From contig NC_014501.1 of the NCBI RefSeq assembly GCF_000147335.1, positions 1,627,501-1,691,500 on the forward strand: DNA of 64,000 nt, written 5' to 3'. Shown here piece after piece: positions 27,584 to 37,210 of the stretch (its first letter is position 1; each line of letters opens with the position of its first letter). The position numbers and the translations under genes were made by a program. The stretch comes from Gloeothece verrucosa PCC 7822 (lineage in GTDB: Bacteria > Cyanobacteriota > Cyanobacteriia > Cyanobacteriales > Microcystaceae). The notes below the pieces were generated by a model that was not told the origin of the DNA, ran no database searches, and saw only the letters and a list, made by a program, of their open reading frames with translations.

Positions 27584-28216
27584 ATGGATGATTGGTTAGA
27601 AATAGGAACAATTGTCGCGCCCCAAGGATTAAAAGGAGAAGTCAGAGTTTCTTCTGAGTCGGATTTCCCAGAAAGATTTGAAGAACCTGGAAAACGCTGG
27701 TTAGTTCCTCCTAATAGTGTACAAGTTCAAGAAGTAGAATTGCTCTCGGGCAGATATATTCCCGGTAAAAATATCTACGTGGTACAATTAGCAGGCATTG
27801 AAGACAGAGAGGAAGCTGAAGCCTTACGGGGATATAAACTTTTAGTCCCACTCAGCGATCGCCCGTCACTTTCCGAGGATGAATATCACGTAGCGGACCT
27901 CATTAATCTAGAAGTCTATAACCAACAGACCGGAGAGAATGTCGGGATAGTCACTGAACTATTATGGGCCGGCAATGATTTACTAGAAGTCACACTCCAT
28001 CAACAACCCGAAATCAAACCAACACCCGAACTGGATTTATCCAAGGTGAGAAAAAGCAAGCATCGCAAGCTAAAACCCAAAGTCAAAAAACCCTTAACCG
28101 TCTTAATACCCTTTGTCAAAGAAATTGTTCCTGTAGTAGATCTCCAAAGCAGACGCATCGAAATTAACCCCCCTGCGGGTTTATTAGAAGTTAACAGCGA
28201 GCAGGCGGTTAACTAA
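27584..28216 (+). CDS. rimM: 16S rRNA processing protein RimM
   Basis: 210 residues, slightly longer than in E. coli. The N-terminal domain begins [19 protein letters not shown], the family signature. The PRC-barrel half contains [29 protein letters not shown] and the end [19 protein letters not shown]. An insertion of about 25 basic residues ([18 protein letters not shown]) inside the PRC part is typical of cyanobacterial RimM. It binds ribosomal protein S19 and assists 30S head maturation. A HIP1 octamer occurs within the gene. Confidence 0.94.
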   Translation: MDDWLEIGTIVAPQGLKGEVRVSSESDFPERFEEPGKRWLVPPNSVQVQEVELLSGRYIPGKNIYVVQLAGIEDREEAEALRGYKLLVPLSDRPSLSEDEYHVADLINLEVYNQQTGENVGIVTELLWAGNDLLEVTLHQQPEIKPTPELDLSKVRKSKHRKLKPKVKKPLTVLIPFVKEIVPVVDLQSRRIEINPPAGLLEVNSEQAVN

Positions 28217-28320
28217 GCATAATTACTGGTCACTAGGTCAAACTTTTAACTAAAGGTAGGTTTTGCTGGCTAAAAAGAAGGTGTCATAATAAAAAGACAA
28301 AATTTCCTGACAGTAAATTA

Positions 28321-30183
28321 ATGGCGTTCTTTCCCCCTCCCCCACCAGACAGACAAGACAGACCTAGACCTCCTAGACCTCGAGAAAACGACTGGCGGCT
28401 GATCTTAAAACTACTGCCTTATACCCGTCGTAGTCGAAAATTATTACTGTGGTCAATTTTGTTATTACTCCCTGTATCAGTGGCCGGGGCGATCCAACCT
28501 CTCATCATCGGTCAGGCCATTTCACTGCTACGATCTGAAGCCGCTTGGCCGTATCTAGAAAAGATGACCTTAGCACAAGGGCTAAATTTTTTAGCAGTTC
28601 TTTTGCTAGTGACAATTATTATCAGAGTAATCTTTAGTGCTACTCAAGGATACATTATTCAACAAGTCGGACAGGATATAACCGCACAAGTTCGACAAGA
28701 CCTATTTACTCACATCACCTCTTTGTCAGCGAGTTTCTTTGATCGCACCCCTGTAGGACGCTTAGTTACTCGCATCGCCAGCGATGTAGAAGCCTTGGGG
28801 GATGTATTCGCCAGTGGGGCCATCGGAGTCCTGAGTGATTTTGTGTATTTTGTCGTCATTTTAATCACCATTTTTAGCCTGCAATGGCAGTTATCCTTGA
28901 TGTTATTTTTAATGCTTATTCCGGTTACCGGATTAATCATTTATTTTCAGCAGCAGTATCGCAAGGCTAATTATCAGGTACGAGAAGAATTATCCCAACT
29001 CAACTCCATGTTGCAAGAAAATGTCATGGGGATCAATGTGGTGCAATTGTTTCGCCGAGAACGTTTTAATAGCGATATGTTCCGCACCATCAATAAACGT
29101 TATCGCATGGAGGTAGATAAAACGATTTTTCATGATTCGGCGATTTCTGCTACTTTAGAATGGGTAGGATTAGTAGCCATTGCAGGAGTTCTCGGGTTAG
29201 GAGGAATTTTTGTTGTTAAAGGCATGATTACCTTGGGAACCCTATCAGCTTTTATCCTTTATGGTAGGCGTTTATTTGACCCGATACGGCAATTTGCCGA
29301 CAAATTTACCATGTTCCAAGCGGGTTTTACTGCCATTGAACGAATTAGCGAATTACTCAGCGAACCCATCGAAATTCGAGACCCAGAAATTTATCAAAAT
29401 GCCATTTCTCCAGGGCAAATAATCAGCAATAACCAACAAGGCGGAGAAATACGCTTTGAAAACGTTTGGTTTGCTTATAAAGCTCATGAATATGTCCTGA
29501 AAAATTTAGATTTTACCATTCGTCCAGGCGAAAAAGTCGCTTTAGTTGGTCCTACCGGTGCCGGCAAAAGTTCAATTATCCGTCTATTATGCCGCCTTTA
29601 TGAACCGACAAAAGGACGGATTTTACTAGATGGAATTGATATTAGAGATATTCCACAAGCCCAGTTACGCCGATATATAGGGGTTATTCTTCAGGAAAGC
29701 TTTCTTTTTGCCGGTGATATCAAACGCAATATTACTTTAGGAGAAGACTATTCTCTTGACCAGGTAAAAGAAGCGGCTCAATTAACTAACATTAACCAAT
29801 TTATTGAAGAATTACCCCAAAGTTATGACACGGTTTTAAGAGAAAGAGGGGCAAATTTATCTGGGGGACAAAAACAATTATTAGCTTTTGCTAGGGTAGC
29901 GATTCGTAAGCCGCGAGTTTTAGTTTTAGATGAAGCAACGGCGAGTTTAGATGTAGGGACAGAAGCATTAATTCAACAAGCTTTAGAAGAATTATTAAAA
30001 GAACGAACCGCCATTATTATTGCTCACCGACTATCGACAATTCGAGATGTAGATCGAATTTTAGTCCTTAAACGAGGGGAATTAATCGAACAAGGAAGTC
30101 ATGAAAAATTATTAGAACAAAAAGGTTTATATGCGAGTTTGTACCGATTACAAATGTTAGGAGCGGCTGAATTATTGAGTTAA
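28321..30183 (+). CDS. ABC exporter, fused permease and ATPase (MsbA/MDR type)
   Basis: 620 residues. A Pro-rich cytoplasmic start (PPPPPDRQDRPRPPRP) precedes six membrane segments (about 38-330), then an ATPase domain. Visible motifs: Walker A GPTGAGKSS, Q-loop ILQES, signature LSGGQKQ, Walker B VLVLDEATASLD and the switch His in IAHRLS. A homodimeric or heterodimeric half-transporter for lipid, peptide or drug export; substrate unknown. No partner gene adjacent. The last gene on the plus strand before a 300-nt gap. Confidence 0.92.
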   Translation: MAFFPPPPPDRQDRPRPPRPRENDWRLILKLLPYTRRSRKLLLWSILLLLPVSVAGAIQPLIIGQAISLLRSEAAWPYLEKMTLAQGLNFLAVLLLVTIIIRVIFSATQGYIIQQVGQDITAQVRQDLFTHITSLSASFFDRTPVGRLVTRIASDVEALGDVFASGAIGVLSDFVYFVVILITIFSLQWQLSLMLFLMLIPVTGLIIYFQQQYRKANYQVREELSQLNSMLQENVMGINVVQLFRRERFNSDMFRTINKRYRMEVDKTIFHDSAISATLEWVGLVAIAGVLGLGGIFVVKGMITLGTLSAFILYGRRLFDPIRQFADKFTMFQAGFTAIERISELLSEPIEIRDPEIYQNAISPGQIISNNQQGGEIRFENVWFAYKAHEYVLKNLDFTIRPGEKVALVGPTGAGKSSIIRLLCRLYEPTKGRILLDGIDIRDIPQAQLRRYIGVILQESFLFAGDIKRNITLGEDYSLDQVKEAAQLTNINQFIEELPQSYDTVLRERGANLSGGQKQLLAFARVAIRKPRVLVLDEATASLDVGTEALIQQALEELLKERTAIIIAHRLSTIRDVDRILVLKRGELIEQGSHEKLLEQKGLYASLYRLQMLGAAELLS

Positions 30184-30483
30184 TAAATTTACCTATTTAG
30201 CCAGATTTTATCAATCCTAAATTTATCAAAAAACTCCTTGGCATTCTCTTGGCGGCTTTGCGCCTTAGCCCGAACTATAAAACTCCTCAGAGTACGGAAA
30301 TTTCCCCGTAAACCGAGAGTAAGAACCGATCCTAACCGGCTTGACAACTTGTTACCCTATAATAAGGAGAATTATAAATAATCCTAAACAAGACGCACTA
30401 AATATTAACAGTTCGGAACTCGTTCGGTCCCCCAGTCAAAACACTATTGTAAAACTTAGCAACCCAAGAGGAGAGAGATATAG
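30184..30483. other. intergenic region before the DnaJ-like gene
   Basis: 300 nt. Holds a dispersed repeat-like string TTGGCGGCTTTGCGCCTT (30250-30267) and TATAAT at 30357-30362, a possible -10 box for the DnaJ-like gene without a good -35 box at 17 nt. No CIRCE element was found. Confidence 0.4.
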
Positions 30484-31491
30484 ATGGCTTCCACTGACTA
30501 TAAAGATTATTACGCGGTTTTAGGGGTCAACAAAACTGCCAGCGCGGATGAAATTAAAAAAGCCTTCCGTAAACTAGCTGTCAAATACCATCCTGATCGC
30601 AACCCAGATAACAAACAAGCTGAAGAACGTTTCAAGGAAATCAGCGAAGCTTATGAAGTGCTTTCAGATGCAGATAAACGCAGCAAGTATGACCAATTTG
30701 GTCAATATTGGAAACAAGCCAGTGCCGGTGGTGGGTGGTCGCCGAATGGTGCAGGGGTTGACTTTGCTGACTTTGACTTCAGTCAATTTGGGTCTTTTGA
30801 AGAATTTATTAATGAATTACTAGGACGTGTTTCCTCGCCGGGTGGACAAAGAACTCGAACTTATAGTTATCGCACTAGCACCAACCCTTCAGGATATGGG
30901 AATGTAGGAGGATTTAAGGATTTTAACAGTGGATTTGGCAATCAAAGTCCAGTTTCTTTGGATAGAGAAGTCAATCTGCGCTTAACCTTTGCTGAAGCCT
31001 TTCAAGGAAGTCAAAAACGCCTAAAAATCGGCAATGAAATGGTGGATGTTCGTATTCCTGCGGGAACAAAATCCGGCAATCGTCTGCGGGTTCGAGGGAA
31101 AGGGCAAACTAATAGCTATTCTTCTGGGCGAGGGGATTTATATCTCGTGGTTGAATTAGAACCTCATTCATTTTTCCAATTTGAAGGAGATAACCTGATC
31201 TGTGAAATTCCCATTACGCCAGATGAAGCGGTTTTAGGGGCTTCTATTGAAGTTCCTACCCCAGATGGAATGGTAACGATGAGAATCCCCCCTGGAATTC
31301 GTTCCGGTCAAACGCTACGCTTGCGCTCTAAAGGTTGGCCCAACCCTAAAGGAGGACGAGGCGATCAATTAGTTCGCATTGTCATAGATACTCCTAAAAC
31401 CGTTAGTGCGGCTGAACGAGAATATTATGAAAAAATCCGCGATAGCCGCAGTTATAATCCTCGTAGTCATTTGCAACAGGTTCGTCTTTAA
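30484..31491 (+). CDS. DnaJ-like co-chaperone of CbpA type (class B)
   Basis: 335 residues. The J domain (1-70) has the HPD triad at 36-38, which stimulates DnaK ATPase. A Gly/Ser-rich region (about 75-150) follows, and two beta-barrel C-terminal domains start near 158 ([16 protein letters not shown]). The Cys-rich zinc domain of class A DnaJ is absent, so this is CbpA/DnaJ2 type. AGGAGAGAG 8-16 nt before the ATG is a good ribosome binding site. No dnaK or grpE is adjacent. Confidence 0.93.
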   Translation: MASTDYKDYYAVLGVNKTASADEIKKAFRKLAVKYHPDRNPDNKQAEERFKEISEAYEVLSDADKRSKYDQFGQYWKQASAGGGWSPNGAGVDFADFDFSQFGSFEEFINELLGRVSSPGGQRTRTYSYRTSTNPSGYGNVGGFKDFNSGFGNQSPVSLDREVNLRLTFAEAFQGSQKRLKIGNEMVDVRIPAGTKSGNRLRVRGKGQTNSYSSGRGDLYLVVELEPHSFFQFEGDNLICEIPITPDEAVLGASIEVPTPDGMVTMRIPPGIRSGQTLRLRSKGWPNPKGGRGDQLVRIVIDTPKTVSAAEREYYEKIRDSRSYNPRSHLQQVRL

Positions 31492-31766
31492 CTGACTTCG
31501 GGTAGAGAACAATTGTTTTGATGACTGCCTTGGTCTGGGTGTGGAAGTTGTTCCACTCTCAACTATTTCCCACCCGAAGGCTGAATTGTCATTGCTAAAA
31601 ATACAGGCAGGTAGCAATAAGTATAATTAACTAAGAGTTATTACTAATTTTCACCCGAGAAATTTTAACGCCACTGACCTTGAAATACCAACTCAAGAAA
31701 AACTAGATAAAAAAGAGGAGCATTAGCTTCATAATAAAAAATAGCAATAGTTGAAGAAATAATTCT

Positions 31767-32117
31767 ATGAGTTGGACAAAAGTGCTTTCTGTGGATGCTC
31801 TTGCCCCTGGACAAAGAAAAATTGTTACAGTTGGTCAACAAAAAATTTTATTAATCAATCATAACGGACAGCTATACGCCGTTGATAAAGCTTGTCCTCA
31901 TCTGAAACTTTCAATGAAAAACGGTAAGATCACTGAAGAGGGATCAATTATATGCCCTTGGCATAAAAGTTCATTTGATCTTCGTAGTGGGGAAGCAACA
32001 GACTGGACTCCTTGGCCTCCTGTAGTAGGAAAAGCAATGGCTATGGTTGCTAAACCCAAACCTTTACAAGTCTTTCCCGTTCGAGTAGAAGAAGACAGTA
32101 TTTGGGTTGAAGTTTAA
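31767..32117 (+). CDS. Rieske [2Fe-2S] ferredoxin-like protein
   Basis: 116 residues, soluble. The cluster ligands are C43-P-H45 and C63-P-W-H66, the complete Rieske pattern. Length and absence of a membrane anchor fit a free-standing Rieske ferredoxin or a subunit similar to NirD rather than the cytochrome b6f Rieske protein. Electron partner not visible; the next gene, 34 nt downstream, is a PerM-like membrane protein. Confidence 0.92.
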   Translation: MSWTKVLSVDALAPGQRKIVTVGQQKILLINHNGQLYAVDKACPHLKLSMKNGKITEEGSIICPWHKSSFDLRSGEATDWTPWPPVVGKAMAMVAKPKPLQVFPVRVEEDSIWVEV

Positions 32118-32151
32118 AAAAATTAATCTCAACTTTTAGATAGAGGGTTTT

Positions 32152-33309
32152 ATGGTCAATGCTGGCTCATCTAAACCAAAAGTAAACTGGTTACAACGAT
32201 GGTGGGGAACTTTAAATCCTCTTTCCCGTCTGCTGGCAATTACTCTAGCAGCACCCTTGACAGTTTTGAATGCTTGGGCATTCTCCACCATCTTTGGTTA
32301 TTTTCAGTCATTATTTGTCATTATTCTCTTAGCCTCTGTGGTAGCTTTTTTACTGAGCTATCCGGTCAATTGGTTAGAAAACAAAGGCATCAACCGACCT
32401 CAAGCCGCCATCGGCGTTTTCTTGGTGACATTACTCATTTTTCTGGCAGTAGCTGTTACTTTAGTCCCACTGGCTTACAATCAGGCTCAGCAATTAGTGG
32501 CTCGTTTACCAGAATGGCTAGACTCCGGTCAACATCAACTGATGAGGCTCAATGAACAAGTGGATCTGTGGGGTTTGCCTATCAGTCTAGATGGGTTAAT
32601 CGCTCAAATCAATAGCAGACTGGCATCCGAGTTACAAACTCTTGGCGGAAAAACCCTAAATTTAGCGGTTAGTTTGACAGTGTTTACCGTTGTCAAATCA
32701 TTAGATGTTTTATTAACCATCATTCTAACCTTCTATTTACTCTTGCATACACGGGATATATGGCAGAGTTTAATAGAATGGTTACCTAAACCCATTCAAG
32801 GGCCATTTTCCCAAACGCTACGTAGTAGTTTTCAAAATTATTTTTTGGGACAAATTATCAGCGCAACCTGTATGGCTGTGGGTTTAGTGTCTAGCTTCTT
32901 AGTGCTAAAAGTCCCCTTTGGCTTGTTGTTTGGCTTAACTATTGGGGTTATGGCTTTAATTCCCTTTGGCGGATCGGCGGGAATTGTTACAGTGACTTTA
33001 CTCATAGCACTGCGGGATATTAAATTAGCCCTACAGGTATTAGCCTGCGCTCTGGTGGTTCAACAAGTGGTAGAAAATGGCATTGCCCCCAGAATCTTAG
33101 GCAGTGTGACCGGATTAAATCCCTTTTGGATTTTGTTGGCTCTGTTAAGTGGAGCTAGAATCGGGGGATTATTAGGGGTGATCGTGGCAGTTCCTACGGC
33201 TGTAATGATTAAAGAAGCGTTAAGTGCAATTCGTACAGTTCCGACGGGTGATGATCTGCTCTCTAGCTTAACCCGAAATGAATCATCAACCACAGCTACT
33301 CAACGGTAG
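32152..33309 (+). CDS. AI-2E/PerM family membrane protein
   Basis: 385 residues with seven to eight predicted membrane segments: two near 25-70, one near 80-105, then a soluble loop (LVARLPEWLDSGQHQLMRL) and four to five in the second half. The motifs FLVTLLIFLAVAV, PLAYNQAQQLV, LLFGLTIGVMALIPFGG and ILLALLSGARIGGLLGVIVAVP are those of the AI-2E transporter family. Real substrates of cyanobacterial members are unknown. It may share a transcript with the upstream Rieske gene. Confidence 0.88.
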   Translation: MVNAGSSKPKVNWLQRWWGTLNPLSRLLAITLAAPLTVLNAWAFSTIFGYFQSLFVIILLASVVAFLLSYPVNWLENKGINRPQAAIGVFLVTLLIFLAVAVTLVPLAYNQAQQLVARLPEWLDSGQHQLMRLNEQVDLWGLPISLDGLIAQINSRLASELQTLGGKTLNLAVSLTVFTVVKSLDVLLTIILTFYLLLHTRDIWQSLIEWLPKPIQGPFSQTLRSSFQNYFLGQIISATCMAVGLVSSFLVLKVPFGLLFGLTIGVMALIPFGGSAGIVTVTLLIALRDIKLALQVLACALVVQQVVENGIAPRILGSVTGLNPFWILLALLSGARIGGLLGVIVAVPTAVMIKEALSAIRTVPTGDDLLSSLTRNESSTTATQR

Positions 33310-33474
33310 TAAATTAACAAGGATCAGAGATTAAGCAGAATTAAAGAGATTATAAACACACAAGCTCAAATTTTCCGTACAATTCACGATGTTCTAAACA
33401 GTTAAATTGACTATTGTGAAGGTGTTACCGGCTTGAGAGGTTCTTGAGTCTAAAAGAATCTAAGTGAGAAAAAA

Positions 33475-33681
33475 ATGCTATCAGTTGCAGTTGTATACTA
33501 TATTGTCATTGCTGTACTTGTTTTTAGCTTTTGGTTGAAAGTTTTTATGGCCGACACCACAACCGAGAAAACAGATCTTATGTCTTGGTTGGTTTTAATC
33601 ATTGGAACAAGTTTGTGGCCGCTGGTTCTTCCCTTTGCTTATTTAGAAATTTCTAACAAGGTTTCTAGACAGAGACATTAA
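33475..33681 (+). CDS. small two-helix membrane protein
   Basis: 68 residues. Two hydrophobic segments (about 5-24 and 37-58) are joined by a short acidic linker (ADTTTEKTDLMS). Arg/His-rich end. No known motif. The regular hairpin organisation and the location between two real genes make it a believable small membrane protein; family unknown to me. Confidence 0.6.
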   Translation: MLSVAVVYYIVIAVLVFSFWLKVFMADTTTEKTDLMSWLVLIIGTSLWPLVLPFAYLEISNKVSRQRH

Positions 33682-33858
33682 AAATTATTTACAACAACTT
33701 GATAAAAAAAATGACTCTATGACATTTCACTCTACCTAAGTAGATGAATCTGTCTCAATAGTGAGTTAATAATACTTAACAGAAAGCTGATGTAGGCTCT
33801 AGCGCAAAACCCATAAATTTAGTATTATTATTATTTGCTCGTTTGTTTGGTTGAGCTT

Positions 33859-35664
33859 ATGCAACCGCGCACATTGCCTCGTCGAACTAAAATAGTGGCT
33901 ACCATCGGACCGGCTAGCCAAGATAAAGAAACTCTCCGTCAACTGATTCAAGCTGGTGCGACGACGTTTCGGCTAAATTTTTCTCACGGAACCCATGATG
34001 ATCATCAACGAAATATCCGTCTGATTCGTCAAACCGCTTTTGAACTTAATCAGCCGGTGGGGATCTTGCAAGACTTGCAAGGGCCTAAAATTCGTCTAGG
34101 TAAATTTCAATGTCAATCCATTCTGCTTAACCCAGGTGATTCGTTTATACTCACCAGTCGTTTAGAAGTAGAGTGCAATCAAGATATTAGTTGTGTTACT
34201 TATGAATATCTAGCTGAGGAAGTACCTGAAGGCTCTCGAATTCTTTTAGACGATGGTAAAGTGGAGATGCTGGTAGAAAAAGTCGACCTCCAGCAAAAAA
34301 ATCTACATTGTCGAGTTATCGTGGGAGGCCCCCTTTCCAGCAATAAAGGGGTTAACTTTCCGGGTGTTTACCTCTCGGTGAAAGCTTTAACTGAAAAAGA
34401 CAAAAAAGACCTTGTATTTGGGCTAGATCAAGGAGTAGATTGGGTTGCTCTCAGCTTTGTTCGTAATCCTCAAGATATCTTAGAGATTAAAGATTTAATT
34501 GCTAATGCCGGTAAATCGGTGCCGGTTATTGCCAAAATCGAAAAACATGAAGCCATCAAAGAAATGGAGGCGATTTTATCGTTATGTAATGGGGTAATGG
34601 TGGCCCGAGGAGATTTAGGGGTAGAATTGCCGGCTGAAGATGTACCGATTTTGCAAAAGCGTCTGATCGTCACGGCTAATAAATTGGGCATTCCCATTAT
34701 TACAGCAACTCAAATGTTAGACAGTATGGTCAGTAACCCCCGTCCAACTCGGGCTGAGGTTTCTGATGTGGCTAATGCGATCTTGGATGGTACAGATGCG
34801 GTTATGCTCTCCAATGAGACAGCAGTAGGAAAATACCCCATAGAAGCTGTAGCCACTATGGCTAAAATTGCTGAACGCATCGAACAAGAAAGAGAACATT
34901 TTACCGCTCGTTCATACCCGAGCAATAAACATTCTATTCCTAATGCCATCTCGAGTGCCGTCAGCCAAATTGCTGAACAACTAGAAGCAGCCGCCATCAT
35001 GACTTTAACTAAAAGCGGAGCGACAGCCCGTAATGTTTCTAAATTCCGTCCTAAAACGCCGATTTTAGCGGTTACTCCCCATGTGGATGTGGCTAGGCAA
35101 TTACAGTTAGTTTGGGGGGTTAAACCTTTATTAGTGCTAGATTTACCCTCTACCAGTCAGACATTTCAAGCCGCCATTAATGTCGCTCAAGAAAATTATC
35201 TGCTTGCGGATGGGGATTTAGTGGTGATGACAGCAGGAACCCTTCAAGGGGTTTCAGGTTCCACAGATTTAGTCAAAGTGGAAATGGTTAAAGCCGTCCT
35301 CGGTAAAGGAATTGGTATTGGACAAGGTTCAGTGAGTGGTCGAGCCAGGGTAGCTTACAGAGCGCAAGATTTAAGCCATTTTGAGGCAGGGGAGATTTTG
35401 GTCGCATCCTCGACTAATAAGGAATTTGTAGAGGTAATGCGTAAAGCATCAGGAATTATTACTGAAGAAGCAAGTCTCACCAGTCATGCGGCTATTATTG
35501 GCTTACGCTTAGGGATTCCGGTTATCGTCGGCTTGAGTAATGCAACTGAACTGATTCGTGAGGGAACAATTGTCACGATTGATGCTCAACGCGGTTTAGT
35601 TTATTCAGGAGCAATGATTAATAATGCCTTAAAAGGGATGGAGGCTAATTTACCAATTCCTTAA
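33859..35664 (+). CDS. pyk: pyruvate kinase, long form with C-terminal PEP-utiliser domain
   Basis: 601 residues from the ATG at 33859 (an in-frame TTG upstream is not likely). The catalytic barrel starts RTKIVATIGPAS, with FRLNFSHG, the K+/substrate site VPVIAKIEKHEA, the MVARGDLGVE motif and the active-site ITATQMLDSM. The regulatory domain spans about 350-470. The last about 115 residues form an extra phosphohistidine domain with TEEASLTSHAAIIG, as in PEP-utilising enzymes. It converts PEP and ADP to pyruvate and ATP. The extension is known from Bacillus and one of two cyanobacterial paralogues; its job is unclear. Confidence 0.95.
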   Translation: MQPRTLPRRTKIVATIGPASQDKETLRQLIQAGATTFRLNFSHGTHDDHQRNIRLIRQTAFELNQPVGILQDLQGPKIRLGKFQCQSILLNPGDSFILTSRLEVECNQDISCVTYEYLAEEVPEGSRILLDDGKVEMLVEKVDLQQKNLHCRVIVGGPLSSNKGVNFPGVYLSVKALTEKDKKDLVFGLDQGVDWVALSFVRNPQDILEIKDLIANAGKSVPVIAKIEKHEAIKEMEAILSLCNGVMVARGDLGVELPAEDVPILQKRLIVTANKLGIPIITATQMLDSMVSNPRPTRAEVSDVANAILDGTDAVMLSNETAVGKYPIEAVATMAKIAERIEQEREHFTARSYPSNKHSIPNAISSAVSQIAEQLEAAAIMTLTKSGATARNVSKFRPKTPILAVTPHVDVARQLQLVWGVKPLLVLDLPSTSQTFQAAINVAQENYLLADGDLVVMTAGTLQGVSGSTDLVKVEMVKAVLGKGIGIGQGSVSGRARVAYRAQDLSHFEAGEILVASSTNKEFVEVMRKASGIITEEASLTSHAAIIGLRLGIPVIVGLSNATELIREGTIVTIDAQRGLVYSGAMINNALKGMEANLPIP

Positions 35665-35707
35665 GTTTTTGTTGAGGAATTAAAGCTCTGATTATATTTC
35701 TCAATGT

Positions 35708-35730
35708 AGAGACGTTGCCCTTACGTCTCT
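35708..35730. repeat. palindromic repeat AGAGACGT...ACGTCTCT
   Basis: 8-bp arms with a 7-nt loop, 44 nt after the pyruvate kinase stop. The same GTAGAGACGTTGCC...GTCTCT string occurs at 44684-44814, where it is interrupted by an insert. A dispersed cyanobacterial repeat; may double as a transcript end. Confidence 0.7.
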
Positions 35731-35777
35731 CCCGGTTTATGCTTTAAATCAAATAAATTTTATTAAGCAATCTTAAT

Positions 35778-36233
35778 ATGTTATTAAAACTACTAGAAAA
35801 ACTAGGGCGTAAACGTATCATTTATGACCGAGAGGGAACCTTAGCCTATATGTATCGTTATTATCTAATTTTTCCCGATAAAACTACTGATAAAGAAGAT
35901 TCTAGCAACATTCCCTTCAACCTCATGTTACACAAAATTTGTCTGAGTGATCCCGATGAGCTACATGATCACCCTTGGTGGTACGCTACCTTAATTTTAA
36001 AAGGCGGCTATTGGGAAATCACGCCACAAGGCAGATTTTGGCGAAACCCTGGTCATTTCAGAATTAGTAATCCTAAATCTTTGCATCGCCTAGAAATTCC
36101 TGATGGCTCTGATGGGTCTTGGAGCTTATTTTTCAGGGGACCTAAAGTTCGAGAATGGGGATTTATTTTCCAGGGAAAATGGATAAATCACAGACAATAT
36201 TTACAAAGCCGCCAACTGAGTCAATCAAAATAA
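35778..36233 (+). CDS. hypothetical protein with HDHPWW motif (cupin-like)
   Basis: 151 residues. The centre has LHDHPWWYATLILKGGYWE, and the later block ISNPKSLHRLEIP provides another His. Repeated beta-like strands with two His close together and a Gly turn resemble a single-domain cupin that could bind a metal. No signal peptide or membrane segment. Similar proteins are often annotated as hypothetical. The function is open. Confidence 0.6.
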   Translation: MLLKLLEKLGRKRIIYDREGTLAYMYRYYLIFPDKTTDKEDSSNIPFNLMLHKICLSDPDELHDHPWWYATLILKGGYWEITPQGRFWRNPGHFRISNPKSLHRLEIPDGSDGSWSLFFRGPKVREWGFIFQGKWINHRQYLQSRQLSQSK

Positions 36234-36250
36234 TTTAAATTTATTTCACA

Positions 36251-36274
36251 AGCCTAGATCAAATCATCTAGGCT
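36251..36274. terminator. hairpin between convergent genes
   Basis: AGCCTAGAT and ATCTAGGCT form a perfect 9-bp stem with loop CAAATC. It lies between the stops of the cupin-like gene and the small Cys-rich gene. No long T-tract follows on either strand, so termination is likely but not proved. Confidence 0.5.
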
Positions 36275-36303
36275 GCCCCTGAACGGCCTATACCGGTATT
36301 TCA

Positions 36304-36474
36304 CTAATTTAGAGGGGCTTTGAGAAAACAATTGTAACTTTTCCATAGTTCACAATTTGAGCAATCAGAGCGATGACAATAAATTTTATTACATTCAAAC
36401 TCACAAATAGCAAGCTCTGGCGGGACTTCTTGCGCGATATATTTTTTCAGCCATTCTTGGACAAAGTTTTTCAT
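36304..36474 (-). CDS. Cys-rich 56-residue protein
   Basis: 56 residues starting MKNFVQEWLKKYIAQEVPP. Six Cys lie within residues 24-49: C24, C28, C33, C38, C41 and C49, with H34. The spacing C-x3-C-x4-C-x4-C-x2-C suggests binding of zinc or an iron-sulfur cluster, or disulfides. The frame is clean with normal codon use and occupies a stretch otherwise without a gene. It ends at a convergent hairpin. Family not known to me. Confidence 0.6.
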   Translation of the reverse strand: MKNFVQEWLKKYIAQEVPPELAICEFECNKIYCHRSDCSNCELWKSYNCFLKAPLN

Positions 36475-36558
36475 AATCTTTGCTTAATTGCTTTATATTA
36501 ATTATTTTAAAACGAAACAGTATTAAACTTACTTCCTCCATTTGGATGAGCCAGATGG

Positions 36559-37101
36559 TTAACTTTTATTACACTTTTTATCCAGACGAATATTCCAACT
36601 CCCATCCGTATCAAACAGAAATAAACACTTTTTAGCAGTGGTTCCATCAGCAATCAAAACTAAACGACCGAGTTGTCCCCAAGAACCACCGAGTCCGGCG
36701 TTAGTATCAGCCCAACTAACCCGATAAATTTGTCCGCCATTGCCGGCTACAGATGATTGTGTTCGTAAAGTTGAATTAGCCTGATCAATACTGACTCCAT
36801 TGGTTAGAGAAAGCCATGAAGTAATGGACTCACAATTATTTCCTAAAATCTGAGCAAACTGTACACCTTCATTTGTCTCATTCATACACAAAGTCATAGG
36901 AATATTTCCATTGCCGGTTGCATCCAAACGGGTCATTTTCCAGTGTTGGGCTAAAGTCCAAATCGCCAAATTCAGTCGGATTAATCCCATCAACTGCTGC
37001 AATAAAGGCCAAGCTATAGCCACTAAAATAGCCATAACGAGGACTGTAATCATTAACTCTAAAAGACTATAGCCTTTGATTCCCTGTTTTTGCCTTTTCA
37101 T
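36559..37101 (-). CDS. type IV pilin-like protein (prepilin, GspH/FimT-like)
   Basis: 180 residues. The N-terminus MKRQKQGIKG is a basic leader cut by prepilin peptidase after G10; the mature part begins YSLLELMITVLVMAILVAIA with Glu at position +5, as in class III signal peptides. The remaining about 140 residues carry four Cys, probably forming disulfides, and a GspH-like beta domain. It could be a minor pilin or pseudopilin used in motility or DNA uptake. dprA, a natural transformation gene, lies divergently 110 nt away, which fits a competence setting (inference). Confidence 0.85.
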   Translation of the reverse strand: MKRQKQGIKGYSLLELMITVLVMAILVAIAWPLLQQLMGLIRLNLAIWTLAQHWKMTRLDATGNGNIPMTLCMNETNEGVQFAQILGNNCESITSWLSLTNGVSIDQANSTLRTQSSVAGNGGQIYRVSWADTNAGLGGSWGQLGRLVLIADGTTAKKCLFLFDTDGSWNIRLDKKCNKS

Positions 37102-37210
37102 CCGAAAATTTGCTCTTTAATCGTCTAAAATAAATATTAACTTTGAGAATATCACAAAGAAAACATTGATCGCTATCAGTTTCATAAAAAATAAGGAGGC
37201 GATTTTACCG

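Noticed and set aside
30357..30362. Heat-shock CIRCE or full promoter before the DnaJ-like gene
   Set aside because: TATAAT is present but there is no -35 box at the correct spacing and no CIRCE inverted repeat.
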